A DNA stretch of 64,000 nucleotides from Ailurus styani (GCA_002007465.1 LNAC01000740.1:449513-513512), one strand, 5' to 3'; counted from the stretch's first letter, positions 32,251 through 43,650 are shown. The notes: generated by a model not told the origin, from the letters alone. Made by a program: numbers and translations.

Positions 32251-33619
32251 GGTGGCTTTCAACAGCCTGGAAGTCTGAAAGGCTTCCTTACCGCACAGAC
32301 CCACAGGCCTGGGCCTGGTTGGCTGCCGAGCACAGGCTGTTACTCATCTGTCTTCCGCTTGCTTGGCTGGTGATGTCAGTTCTTTTTGTCTGCTTTAAAA
32401 GCAGGCATTTCTTATTGTTGTTGTTCTTATGCTCACTGAATAATGCAATAGTTTGTCACACTTCTAGCATGATTAAAACAGATGAACTATTGCCTTTGTA
32501 GAGCCTGTCCTTAGCCTATCATTTCGGTTGATTTTGTCTCTCTTTTGGCAAAAGTTTTGTATTAAATTCAGCCATGCAGTTGTATCTAATTGTGATCTAA
32601 CTATGAGATATTTAATTTTTGTGTGAACATTTCTGTTTCAGAGCTCCAAAACAATGGCCAAGTTTTTTCGTAAATTAGTGTGAAATTTTTTTTTACATTT
32701 CCCACTTGTGAATGTGGAATTTGAGGTCATCTCAGTTCTTCCACAGTAAAATGTGCCTTAAAAAAAACCAGAGTGGGAAATCCTTTATATTACAAGCCAT
32801 GGGTCCCTTTGTATAGTTTACCATAATAGTTTTGCACAAATAATTTCAGGTTAAAATTGCATACTATTTATTCCCACCCATTTCCTTTATTGGCTGTGAC
32901 ACACAGGAATTACGCCCATTGCTTGACTAACCTTTCTGACCTTTTGTTACTTGGCTATAAATTGACTTGGGTCTTTTGCAAAAACACTGTCAGGGGGGAA
33001 AAATCTTTTTGTTAGAACCCAGCCAATTCCTGCTTCAGTGCAGAACAGTTTGTTCTCCTGAAGAAATGAGCCAGTTCAGTGAGCAGAAAAACATAGCCAT
33101 AAACTGGCATCGCCAAAAACTGCAAAAGCGATTGCCCACGATCATTGCATGGAGCAGGGAACTTTGTAAAAGAATGAGGCTTTGGGGAGAAAAACACAGT
33201 TTTAGGTTACACGAGGTCTAGGTAAATGTAATGGACATGTTACAGTTGTCACTTCTTTGGGGCTTCTTTTTCTGAGCTCTGGCAGTCACCAGCATTCGAA
33301 CATTTTAAATGGGAATGTTGGATTCTCCCTTTGCCTGCTCTCTGAGTCGCAGACTGCCTTTGGAGCACCGAAGCCCTGAGCTTGAGTTGATCTTCCCTTT
33401 AGGTCTAGGTTGAAAGCTGCTTCTAACAACACAAACATTTCCTGAGTAACTGCTCTGTGTGACACCCTGAGTCCTGGGTCCATTGCCCAAGGAAGACATT
33501 TTATCGTGGGCTAGCGAGTTACACGAACATGTGAAAAACAAAGACGGCATGGCAGCTGCAGTAACAGAACTGTACAAGATGCAAAGTCTTTACCTGGCAG
33601 GCTTCGCTTCATCTGAGTG
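32251..33619. other. Unassigned sequence
   Basis: About 1.37 kb with no recognised repeat. The 84-codon sense frame at 32967-33221 has mixed composition (many K, R, Q) but no identifiable domain. Its flanks give only weak splice matches. Confidence 0.45.
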
Positions 33620-34054
33620 CCGTTTGTAGGTTGTCTAGAAGTTTGCCGCGTAGATGAGAGGAGAAGGGTGTAGTGGGCAAGGAGGGGAGTGCGTGTGAGG
33701 TCGAACAGTGACAAGGCAGCGTGGGTGTCCAAGTAGGATCGCTTGGGTGCAAAGTGTGAGGAGGGGAAGGAGTGGTGGACCGTGGAACTGGAGAGGGACC
33801 GGGACCAGAGAGTGTGTGTCTCAAATGCCATGTGACGCACTTTGGAGTTTATACTGTAGGCCATGGGGGCTGTGTCAGGGCTTGAAGCAGGGGGTGGTCC
33901 TGGCAGAGTTGGAGTGGGAAACTGGGGGTTTGCAAGGAAGCGTGAGCTCAGGAAGAGCGGGTTGGACCAGACTGGGCAAGGACCAGGACCCTGGGCCGAG
34001 TGAGTGGACTCTGGCCCATGGGGTACAACTGAAGGTGATGATCACTGTGTTTTG
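33620..34054 (-). mobile_element. L2 fragment, antisense
   Basis: 'tttggagtttatactgtagg', 'ccatgggggctgtgtcaggg', 'gaagcagggggtggtcctgg', 'gggttggaccagactgggca' fit antisense L2. Diverged, and the left edge is uncertain. Confidence 0.5.
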
Positions 34055-34068
34055 GAAAGGCAAATGTG

Positions 34069-34229
34069 AGGCGCCTGGGTGGCTCAGTTGGTGAGGTGTC
34101 TGTCTGCAGCTCAGGTCATGATCCCAAGGTCCTGGGATCGAGTCCCACACTGGGCTTCTTGCTCAGCCGGGCTCCTTGCTCAGCGGGGTTCCTCGTTCTC
34201 CCTCTGCCTACTGCTCCCCCTGCTTGTGG

Positions 34230-34273
<44 letters not shown>

Positions 34274-34313
34274 AAATAAATAAAATCTTAAAAAAAAAAA
34301 AAAGAAAAGGAAA
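34069..34313 (+). mobile_element. SINEC: Can-SINE with 17-bp internal duplication and long (CT)n
   Basis: Perfect 14-bp target duplication GAAAGGCAAATGTG at 34055-34068 and 34314-34327. A 17-base unit is repeated at 34153-34169 and 34170-34186. The CT run at 34229-34270 is among the longest here. Confidence 0.97.
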
Positions 34314-34569
34314 GAAAGGCAAATGTGGTTGTGATGCAGCAGCCCATACAGGATGCATTGCAGATGCACAGGCAGTATCTGTCAGTGCAGCAGTCCGTGT
34401 GTAAAAGGGGAGGGACGGTGCTTAGAAACCACGTGGAGGAGCCATGTTGGTGACTGGGGAGTGCGGGGAGCATGGAAGAAAGCAGGAACCCCGAGACTTC
34501 TGCTGAACTCTCTGCATGCCTGGCAAGGACACCTGCACATATACCGTGTCTCATTTTCCTAGCGAACCC

Positions 34570-34740
34570 TGCCCTGTATACACTGATACTGTCCCATTTT
34601 ATAAAAGAGAAAACTGAGGTTCAAGAGGTTAAATACTTCACTAAGACCCAAGTGACCTGCTCTAGGAAGTTGCCAAGTCTGGGTTGGAACTCCAGTTTAT
34701 CTGACTCCAACCATAATGACCTGCCACCTTTGCTCTAACT
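34570..34740 (+). mobile_element. L2/MIR-like fragment
   Basis: 'tcccattttataaaagagaa', 'aactgaggttcaagaggtta', 'gttgccaagtctgggttgga' and 'ctccaaccataatgacctgc' follow the L2/MIR-family segment. Confidence 0.8.
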
Positions 34741-36904
34741 GAGCCCCCGGTGTCAGCCAAGTCTCAGAATGCTTACATCCTCTCTGGAAGAGCTATACCT
34801 AGAAATAATAGCTCTACTAACACTTAGACTTTAGTAGTAATGATACAATTCATATTTGAAAGCCCATTTTTCTTTTTCTACTTAACCTGTCCTCCCCTGA
34901 AAATGTCAGATACATGATTTTATTCCTTAAAATCTCACCATTTTGGAAGAATTGGTATGGGGGAAGGCCCAACCAAATTGGCAAAAAGTATAAATAACTG
35001 AATATCCTAAAAGAAATGTAATTTTTTAATGTTCAAGTGAGTGTGTACATGTAACAACTCATATTCAAATAATAAACTATGCCTTTCAGTAATTAGAGAA
35101 ACTTTTAGGACTAACATAAAGCTGACATGGTAATTTTTAGTAAACGTATGCTTTTAAAGGTTTCAGAAAACATTTTTCGGGTAACCATACTATAGCTGAA
35201 GGAGAGGTTCACTACGTAAAAACCATCTTCAGTCAAATCCCCGGGTGAATGAATGATTCTGCCTGTGAAATACGGATTCTACAGTCGTGAGTCCTGGATC
35301 CAAGGGTTAAGACCGGGGAGGCAGATGGGAAAGAACCAAAAACACAAACCTAGGCGAGTCTGTATCAGAGCCGTATTCTTGGGTGATGGACCAGCCTCTA
35401 GTTCGTTACCAGAGGGAAGTGCTGTCCCATTTGGGGCTGGAGCCTTGAGGTTCCAGCATCAAAGACTATAATTATGGAGTGTTGCACACTGTCTCTTCAG
35501 CATCTCATTTCACCCTTTTTTTGCTTCTCAAAGTGGAACCAGAAATAAAGAATGTTGTTGAGGTAGAAAAATGCTCAAAAATGTGGGGAAGAGTATCTAA
35601 ATGTGAAGCTAAGTCTGTATTATGCATTTGTGGCATCACTAGCAAAAGAAAATCGCTGGATTTGTTAAGAAAAAATTAATATCTAATGTGACTGAGCTGC
35701 AGAACTGTAGCATGCTCTCCTGCCAAAACAGAGATTATATATAGCACAGGAGAAGCCAGCCCTTCTTTCCTCAAGTGGCTGCTGAGCGTCGCATAGCAGG
35801 AGGAACCCTTATGTAAGCGGGTGCGCTCGTTAACTGGGCTGTAAGTTCACAAGGCCGGGCCGCCGCGGGTTCTTTGTCTGCCTTGCGCTAGCCCTTGCTT
35901 GCTTCCTCCGCAACTCTAGGACCCGTGCCTGGCACCACAGCCCCTGGCAGTCTAGTCTAGTGGAGCAGACAGACAGGTAGGTCCAGCTCACGCAGAGCAA
36001 GAAGCTGTGGGCCCTGGAGCTGAGAGGAGAGGGCACAGCATGGAGGAAGCCGCCCGCCAGGCCTGGGGCCTCTGGTGAGATGGCAAGGCCCACCGTCTGT
36101 GAACAAAGACACATCGGTTGCCTCCCTGCATCTCACTTTCCTCCACCATAAAAAGATAACACCCACACTGTTCACAGGTATTGCATGATATCCTGAAAAT
36201 CGAACGTGGTAGTCAGTGACATCAGTACCTTCCTCGGAATTGGCCCTCTGTGGGCCTTTTGTGAACTTTCCTTTCTCTGCCTCTTTCCTTTCCTCAGACC
36301 CCCAGACTAGTTCCACTTTTTGTCCTTACTGAGAAACACTGTCCCCTTCGTGAACCGTCAGTCTCTCTCTCTCTCTCACCTCCAGACTCTCCCATCTGCA
36401 CTGCTCCCTTCTCCCCTTTCCCTTCCTGTCTCCCAGGAGTGGGTATCTCTGTTGCTTTTGCCTTGTCTGGGGGGCAGGAGCTCAGGGGGACGGTGCGGGT
36501 GGGACAGGTGGCCGGTGAAGGCATAGCTGGCATTGCGGTCACAGCCACATCACACACCGGCGTCTCTCCTCATCCAGGTCCTCTCACACCCTCTTCCACG
36601 GGTCTTCCTCTCTTGCTCCAGGTTACTGAAAGGAGGGAAGAGTGAGGATTTGCCCTTGCCAAGTTGCCCAGATCTAGAATCCTTTGTCTCTTCCTGCAGA
36701 CATTCTACTCCCAGCCAGGGTCCTGCCAGGTGTTCTTCAAAGGGACCCTGCGGTGGGATCACATGTGGCTCCATTTGTCTGAATGTTGTCAGAGTCCATA
36801 CCTGGGGGAGTTGATGAGAGGACACTGGGGATACCTGCTCCCCTTCCTAGTCTCCAGCCCCACGTGCAGCCAGGCCCCAGTGGCTGCCACACCTTCATCT
36901 AAGG
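34741..36904. other. Unassigned sequence
   Basis: About 2.2 kb with no confident repeat. AT-rich to 35690, then G+C rises (35850-36080 and 36400-36900) without reaching a convincing CpG island. Many overlapping frames on both strands of 36-37 kb reflect GC content; none has a domain. Confidence 0.45.
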
Positions 36905-37115
36905 CAGTGGTTCTCGGCGGGGCACATTTGGCAATGTCTGCAGACCTTTTTGATTGTCACGACAAGGGGGCAGGTGGGAGGTGCTATAGGCATCTAGTGA
37001 GTGAAGGTCAGAGAAATTGCTAAATATCCTACAATATATAGGACAGCCCCCTAAAACAAAGACTTACCTGGTCTAAAATGTAAATACCAGGGTGGAGAAA
37101 CCCTGATCTAAGGGA
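36905..37115 (+). mobile_element. MER20-like hAT-Charlie element
   Basis: 'ggcagtggttctcggcgggg', 'cacatttggcaatgtctgca', 'tttttgattgtcacgaca', 'aaatatcctacaatatatag', 'gacagccccctaaaacaaag' and 'gtggagaaaccctgatctaa' follow a short hAT element from end to end (about 210 bases). I recall the family as MER20. Confidence 0.85.
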
Positions 37116-37129
37116 TTTCCCACACGAGT

Positions 37130-37171
37130 TCCCTTTCTTTTTTAAAGATTTATTTATTTATTTATTTATTT

Positions 37172-37206
<35 letters not shown>

Positions 37207-37369
37207 CATGAGCAGGGGGAGGGGCAAAGGGAGGGGGAGAGGAAAGGACGAGGGAGAAGCAGACTCCCCGTTGAGCAGGGACTGATGCGGGGCTACATCC
37301 CAGGACCCCCGGGATCCTGACCTGAGCTGAAGGCAGATGCTTAACTGACTGAGTCACCCAGGTGTCCCA
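37130..37369 (-). mobile_element. SINEC: Can-SINE, older type, antisense
   Basis: Long (GA)n, 'agcaggggga' body with a purine-rich expansion at 37205-37255. Target duplication CCACACGAGT at 37120-37129 and 37370-37379. Confidence 0.95.
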
Positions 37370-37379
37370 CCACACGAGT

Positions 37380-37714
37380 CTTTGTGCTTGTCTGCCTCTA
37401 TGTCTGTGCTTGGCATCTGTCGCTAACCTCAACAGCCCTTCTTCCCTGGTAGGTGGCCTTACCTCTCTCAAGTTTTGCTTCATCCCTGCTCCATTCAGAG
37501 TTGGTCCTCACCTCGAGGTTTCCAGACTGCGTAAGTCCATTCATTGCAACACATAACCTCCCTTTGCCTTCTGAAAGTCCCCTTCAGAGTGGCTTATTCT
37601 TTCTCTTTTGAGGGCAGTGAGAGCTTGGTCATAATGAGGGTGAACATCCAAACTCCAGTTTATAGAATGATAATATTTCAAGGCCCTGAATCTTTTGCAC
37701 TAGGAGAGTCTGTG
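37380..37714. other. Unassigned sequence
   Basis: No repeat or gene recognised. The 82-codon frame at 37544-37792 runs into the following MIR. Confidence 0.5.
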
Positions 37715-37925
37715 ACACGATATGGAATGAACACTGGACTTGGCATTAGGAGATTGAGTCTGATACCTAACTATAATATTCCAGCTCTGTGACAGTAGCC
37801 ATAACTTTCCTGAGCTTCAGCTTCCACACAGGTAAGATCAAGATAATGTCCATTTCTTAAGATTGTTTGAGGCTGTGAGGAGATGTTAGCACAGAGCCTG
37901 GTACACAGTAGTCAGTCAAATGCGG
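37715..37925 (+). mobile_element. MIR
   Basis: 'gaacactggacttggcatta', 'ggagattgagtctgatacct', 'cctgagcttcagcttccaca', 'gcctggtacacagtagtcag': head, core and 3' end in order. Confidence 0.9.
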
Positions 37926-38947
37926 TTGAAATTGAAAAATGAATCCAGGGTCCCTGACGTGACCCTGAAAACAGAATTGTTTCCCATTGCCTTGATAGCA
38001 GCAATCTTAATTCCAGGTGGTACCTCACCATTACACCAATGAGAATGAGTGGAAGCCTTACCGGCTCTGGGCTGGTAGCCAGCCTTTTCATTGTAGAAGC
38101 ACCAGAGTGTTGAAATTTTTACCTGTTTCCACTGAGTCCCTGGCTTCTGGCTCCCCACTGTTGGATAAGGAGATATTTCCCTCTTGGAACACTGAGGCCC
38201 TAGAACCATACCCTGAAGGTTGGGAGGTTACCCTGACCTGAGGTGAGCAGGTCAGCTGCCTGTCAGGAGGCTCCTGAGGCAAGAGCGGGACACTGCATCC
38301 ATCCATTCACTCCCACAACTTTCTGGTACAGAGAGACCAGCACAGAGGAAGTAGTAGTACGTTTTGTTCAGACATTACTTTTACCTTTCTCCACCACACT
38401 AAGAGATTAGTGACAAGTGATCCCATGTGCAAAGGCAAGTTTCATATCCTCCCAGGGCTAGGGTTGTAAAAACCATCTAAATACCCACACAGTGGAAATA
38501 CCATCTAGTAGTTGCCCAGAGAATTTCAAACTTACTTCTTCTATATCTGGCCTTATCTCTAGAACAGACAAAGAAGCCTGTGCATGTCCAAGAAAGAATT
38601 GACTTCATCCTCAGCAATAGCTATAGAATGTCCTACAGAATGGCCTGCAGAAATGCCATAGGCCATCCATTTTTATCAGTGGTTAAATGAGCTAGAAATA
38701 TTACCTGCGTAGGTCACGAGTCAGAGGCTGGGGGATGGATGGTATGTGATCAGGGGACATCAGGAGGGCTCACACAGCTAAGAGTAGCTTAGGATGGCTC
38801 ATCCTCACACAAAACACTTTCTTTGGTTTCCTCCGAATCCTGGGGCACTCAGCTCCACACCCCAGAACTTAGCTCTTCGCTTTAATATACTGTCTTGTAC
38901 TGTTCTCTCTTGCGGGATGTTGGTGTCTGTTTTCTTGCCAACCAGAT
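37926..38947. other. Unassigned sequence
   Basis: About 1 kb with no recognised repeat. Contains a short duplicated phrase 'atgtcctacagaatggcctgcagaa' style repeat near 38627-38652. No exon call. Confidence 0.45.
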
Positions 38948-39172
38948 GTGCTGTGGGGTAAGAGCACAGCTTTGGAATCAGGAAGACCTGGATTGGAATC
39001 CCAGCTGTTCCCTGTTGCTTGTGTGACCTGAGCGAAGTTGCTCAGCTGTCTATCTTTGATTTCTCTACTTGGTAAATTGATTGATGATACTTAGTGCATA
39101 GGGTTGTTGTGAGGGTTAAGTTAAATGAGGAAATAAATGTGAAGCAGTTGGCACAGTGCCAGACAGAGTAAT
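38948..39172 (+). mobile_element. MIR
   Basis: 'gtaagagcacagctttggaa', 'agacctggattggaatccca', 'gtgtgacctgagcgaagttg', 'agttggcacagtgccagaca': nearly complete MIR. Confidence 0.93.
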
Positions 39173-39199
39173 TTTATTCCGTCGTTGGCGGTGGTGGTG

Positions 39200-39300
39200 G
39201 TTCTCCTTGAGGGCAGAGACCTTACGGATTTGAATTCTCCCATTTCTCCCATATTTCTTAGCATGGAGCTGAATATCCCATAGCACTCAAATATTTTTTA
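39200..39300 (+). mobile_element. L2 3'-end fragment
   Basis: 'ctccttgagggcagagacct' and 'cttagcatggagctgaatat' then 'atagcactcaaatatttttt' follow the sense L2 3' end. Confidence 0.7.
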
Positions 39301-39959
39301 TTTGAAAAAAGTGACAGGAACATGCATCTGTATACAAACACATGCTCAAGGGGGATAATCTGATAATGACAATAACTTTAAAAAAAACTCTAGCAATCAT
39401 GTTTTAAAATTTTTTTAGCTCATTTAAAAAAATTTAATACATGAGGAGGAGTCTAAGGTAGGTCAGTCCCTACTCTTTGCAGTAAGTTAAATCATTTGAG
39501 TGGAAAGCATCTAGACCATTTCATCTCAGCTCTTTGCTTGCTTAGGATTTACTGGCATGTCTTCTGCCTTTTAAAGGATCAGTGTAAAAATGGCTGTTTG
39601 AGTGTGTTTTATGGTATCTTTCCCAATGCAGCCTGCTTCCTCACCATTACCCGTTTCCTCTTACAAAGAATTCTGAGAGATGTTTCTCCTTGAGTTTACC
39701 TCCAAGAGACTTTGTCTGCGTGTAAGAGTGGATGTCCATCTTTGTTAAATAACAAAGTGCACTCAAAATGCGTTTCCATGTTTGCCCTTGATAGTAGGGA
39801 TCTCCAGGTCAAATACAGTGACGGGTGAGATGTGGAGAACATTGTAATTGTCCCTGTCCCCACAGCACCTCTTCCACTTCCCCACTCCCTTCTGTGGCAA
39901 AGGGACAATATTTGTTTGTCTCTTCCAGTAGAGAGGGATCAGTCCACCCTTAGCTGCAG
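39301..39959. other. Unassigned sequence
   Basis: No repeat or gene recognised with confidence. Confidence 0.5.
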
Positions 39960-40400
39960 GGGTAGGTTCTGACTGTGTAAACCCAGTCAGTAACCCCTTG
40001 TAGGTTGCCACAGTGATCAGCCCAGTGGCCGTCAGTGCCAAGGAGCAGTGCTAGGCATGTGACCCAGTTCAGGCCATCAGAATGTTTGCTGAGGATTTGG
40101 TAAAAAGGCTCCTCAGTGTTTTGAGAGGCCTTCCCAAAGCCAGTCCTCTCTGTATCCTTCTGGATGGTGTGGTACATGAAGTCTGGGACTGCCATAGCTG
40201 TCTCACCTTCATTAGGGAAGCTACCCCTAGGACACAGCTAACAAAGTAGAGAGAAAGAAAACAGGCCCTTATTTTCATTGTGGAAGGATGGAACCAAACC
40301 CAACCTCTGGACTTTCCAGTACACGTGCCATTCAAACCCCTTCATGTTGTAAGCCGTTTGAGTTGGTGGCTTCATTACCTGTACCTTAATGCAAATGGCA
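39960..40400 (+). mobile_element. Ancient interspersed repeat, class not assigned
   Basis: The end 'aacctctggactttccagta' plus 'gtaagccgtttgagttggtg', and 'gtgacccagttcaggccatc' earlier, recall a common mammalian repeat that ends '...ctggactttccagt...taagccagtttgagttgg'. I cannot name it reliably. Confidence 0.55.
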
Positions 40401-40693
40401 CTTAGTAGATAAATTTCCTTTAATTTTGTATATATTAGTGATTCTAATCTGTGGACAAGACACTACGTTAGAGGAAGGGGAGCTGGGGTTAGAGTGCTCC
40501 ATTTTGGGAAAGCGGAATTGCTTATGTATTTCTGCAAATCAAGGAAATGTCTTGCCTATATATTAATATTTTTTAATTTTATCTGGATTTTGAATAATGA
40601 AATACAAAGTTAGGAAAACTATTGAATTACAAGTTTCTGTTGTATTTTCACATTGAGCAGAGATTAAGCATCATATAAATTTCTGCAAAAATG

Positions 40694-40893
40694 GGCGCCT
40701 GGGTGGCTCAGTGGGTTAAAGCCTCTGCTTTCGGCTCAGGTCATGATCTCAGCGTCCTGGGATCGAGGCCCGCATCGGGCTCTCTGCTCAGCGGGGAGCC
40801 TGCTTCCTCCTCTCCCTGTCTCTCTGCCTGCCTCTCTGCCTACTTGTAATCTCTCTCTCTGTGTCAAATAAATAAATAAAATCTTAAAAAAAA
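40694..40893 (+). mobile_element. SINEC: Can-SINE, very young
   Basis: Close to consensus throughout, with a clean poly(A). Perfect 17-bp target duplication AAATTTCTGCAAAAATG at 40677-40693 and 40894-40910. Confidence 0.98.
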
Positions 40894-40910
40894 AAATTTC
40901 TGCAAAAATG

Positions 40911-42396
40911 TGTGTTGGTAGAGAAGGCATTGCTTGGGTAGGTGTTGCCTTCCTCCCTCCCTTCCTCCCTTTCTTTCTCTAGTTCCTTCTCTGAATCCTT
41001 TATCACCCTTTATCTCCTTCTATTTAGTCTTTTCATCTCCACCTTCCTTGGAAATAGTTGAGATATAAATTCTAATTAAGCTAATGTAGATATCTTCAGT
41101 AAGATTCAGCTCAGCTTTTCAGGCCCTGCACCTGTCTGCTCTACGCACTGGCAAACAAATACTGGGTATTGGAGTGCTTTAGTATCAGGAGAACTGAACT
41201 GAAGTTCAATCTCATGCAACGAATTGAGTCTTAGGTGGGAATGGTTATACTTATAGCCCCCCCCCCTTTCTTGCTAGTAAAGCAGGACACTGCAGATTAA
41301 GTCCTGTAACCAGTGTGCTTACCTGATGCCGGCTGTGTACATATCATCATTGCTGAGGCTGAGTGGTCCTGCGCAAAGCCCTCACCTCAGATCTTGCAGT
41401 TCTTTGAAAAGACAAATATACACCAGATACTATGTGATCCAGGGCAGTTTTTATAGAACAAAATATCAGTGAATTATTCTGGAGCCTCTTAGAATCACCG
41501 TACCAGAGGAGCACTCTGGAACCTTGCATTTAATAAATGTCAATCACTGCTATTCTGAAATATGCTTTGCTCTTGCTCAAATGCTCTTTTCTTTACCTTC
41601 TCTATTTTGCCACAGATTCTTGACCAGTAATTCTTAGTTTGGTTTTTTTTTTTGAGCAATATACATTGGTTTTTTGACATAGAACCAAAATTTTGACACC
41701 CCTCCCAGCCATGCACACACAGGTACACACAGAATTTGTTGCAAGTAGAACATTGTGATAATTCATGACTATAACTCTCTCATGGAAAAGAGGCCCAGCA
41801 TGGGTGTCTAACTGAGCTGGCTGAACCCTGTTTATTTCTTTCCTATTACATGAAGTGTAGCTGAATGCAAGGGAGAGAGACTCAGCATAAGGACAACCTT
41901 GAATTGTCTCCTAACTTGTTCAAGACAAAACAAAACAAAACAAAACAAAACTTACCAACTCTGGTATTTCATGTCAGCAGTGACATGGGCTTGCTGAACT
42001 CCCCAGTATTGTCCTGGCCCGGTGTGCTGCTTCTAGAAGGCCAGGCTGAGACCGCCAGCTGGCTGTGGAACCCTTATTCTAAGACTGTGCTGCCACTTTC
42101 TTGTGACACTGGAGTCAGAACCAAAAGGGGCTTGCTGCCAGTAACCCGAAGGGCTGTATTCAAGCACTGACCTATTTTTACACTGTAATCGGGTTGGGTT
42201 TCTCTTTTCCCTTGCGACGCAGTACTCACTCATTCTTTTGAGAGCCCGAGAAGCCAATTCTCTGGTACTTCTTTGGCTTGGTTGTTTTTCAGTTTGACAT
42301 AGGTCACTCTTAACTGGGAGGATAGGGGTTGCTTTAGGAGGGTGAAATGAAAGGATAGGAAAACACGAACCAGGTGAGGAAGGTAGCTTACGAGGA
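40911..42396. other. Unassigned sequence
   Basis: About 1.5 kb with no interspersed repeat recognised. Includes a CCTT/TTCC tract near 40951-40979, a C9 run near 41260 and an (AAAAC)n run at 41922-41951. No gene signal. Confidence 0.5.
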
Positions 42397-42650
42397 AGAA
42401 CAGAACAAGGTGAGCTAGAGAGCAGAAGGTATTCGGGAAGGGCGCCTGGGTGGCTCAGTGGGTTAAAGCCTCTGCCTTCGGCTCAGGTCATGATCTCAGG
42501 GTCCGGGGCTCGAGTCTCACATTGGGCTCCCTGCTCAGCGGGGAGCCTGCTTCCTCCTCTCTCTGCCTGCCTCTCTGCCTACTTGTGATCTCTCTCTCTC
42601 TCTCTCTCTCTCTGTCAAATAAATAAATAAATAATCTTAAAAAAAAAAAA
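42397..42650 (+). repeat. Tandem duplication unit 1 (flank plus Can-SINE)
   Basis: Unit of about 254 bases: a 43-base unique flank (42397-42439) followed by a Can-SINE. The same flank, with two substitutions visible, recurs before the next SINE at 42651-42695. Confidence 0.75.
42440..42650 (+). mobile_element. SINEC: Can-SINE, young type (duplicated pair, left)
   Basis: Sense copy from 'ggcgcctgggtggctcagtg' to (AATA)n and poly(A). It shares its exact 5' junction '...gggaag|ggc' with the copy at 42696. Confidence 0.96.
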
Positions 42651-42891
42651 AAGAACAGAACAAGGTGAACTAGAGAGCAGAAGGTATTTGGGAAGGGCAC
42701 CTGCGTGGCTCAGTGGATTAAAGCCTCTGCCTTCGGCTCAGGTCATGGTCTCAGGGTCCTGGGATCGAGTCCCACATCGGGCTCTTTGCTTAGTGGGGAG
42801 CCTGCTTCCTCCTCTCTCTCTGCCTGCCTCTCTGCCTGCTTGTGATCTCTCTCTCTCTCTCTGTGTCAAGTAAATAAAAATCTTTAAAAAA
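42651..42891 (+). repeat. Tandem duplication unit 2 (flank plus Can-SINE)
   Basis: Flank copy 42651-42695 followed by the second SINE. Only this unit is followed on its right by AGAAGGTATTTGGGA, the expected target duplication of the original insertion. Confidence 0.75.
42696..42891 (+). mobile_element. SINEC: Can-SINE, young type (duplicated pair, right)
   Basis: Sense copy with AGAAGGTATTTGGGA at 42679-42693 and again from 42892. Differs from the left copy at scattered sites and in CT and poly(A) length. Confidence 0.96.
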
Positions 42892-42906
42892 AAGAAGGTA
42901 TTTGGG

Positions 42907-43529
42907 ATTATAGGTCCAGGGCTCTGCTCTTCACATCCTAATCGTGCGTATGGACAATTAGTTTACTCATCAAATTTGGCTTCAGCTCCTTTTGTGCTGA
43001 GTGATGGAGGCACAATGATAAGATACAGCCCTTGCCTCAGCCCACGGTCTCCTGGCGGAGGGAGCTGGTTCTGCAGTTACAGCATATCGTCGCCAGTGCT
43101 GCAAGGGAGGTGGGCGCAAGCAAGGCTGCTGGCTCCTTGGGCAGGAGCTTCCCAGCCAGGCTGGCCCCTTGCCTCCCCGTCCTCTCCACTCCAGCCCGCT
43201 CACTCCTCCATCGGGCCAATGCCCAGTCTACATCAGTTTTGTTTGTTCGCTGCTGCTTAGGTATGCGCTTTGTATAATGTGTAGAGGTCAGCTTGTGCAG
43301 GCGCATTCCTCACGTCTCCTCAGGGAGACCTCTGGGAAAGGAGGGAAAGCACGTTCCATGGCTCTGTCCTCCCGGTGGTGACTTAACTGGGAGATGTCTT
43401 CTCCCCCTTTAATACCTGCTCCCACGGGGTGTAAGTTCTACTCTGATGTCCTGAGGAACATTCAGATAGTTCTCTGGTGTTTCCATTGCCTTTCTCCTGA
43501 CCTCCGTTAGCACTCACAGTTTTGAGGGT
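42907..43529. other. Unassigned sequence
   Basis: G+C-richer at 43030-43210. Overlapping frames on both strands (42976-43306) look compositional. No repeat or exon recognised. Confidence 0.45.
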
Positions 43530-43650
43530 TAGCTTTCCACCTGTACCTATTTACACCTGTATCTCTCTGTCTCCCCCACTGGGCTGAGAATCTTGGACAC
43601 AAGGCCTGTGTTTTCTTCACCTAGGGTATAACAGCTGCTTCACAGAAATG
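43530..43650 (+). mobile_element. L2 3'-end fragment
   Basis: 'ctgtctcccccactgggctg', 'agaatcttggacacaaggcc' and 'ttcttcacctagggtataac' follow the sense L2 3' end. Confidence 0.7.

Noticed and set aside
35730..35745. TATA-like 'attatatatagcac'
   Set aside because: Isolated AT run with no initiator, CpG context or downstream exon; common by chance.
35850..36080. Possible CpG island or promoter
   Set aside because: GC rises, but CpG is concentrated in one short patch (35853-35870) and there is no nearby supported first exon.
40694..40770. tRNA gene suggested by A and B boxes in SINE heads
   Set aside because: All such heads belong to tRNA-Lys-derived Can-SINEs that continue into CT-rich bodies; none folds into an intact cloverleaf.
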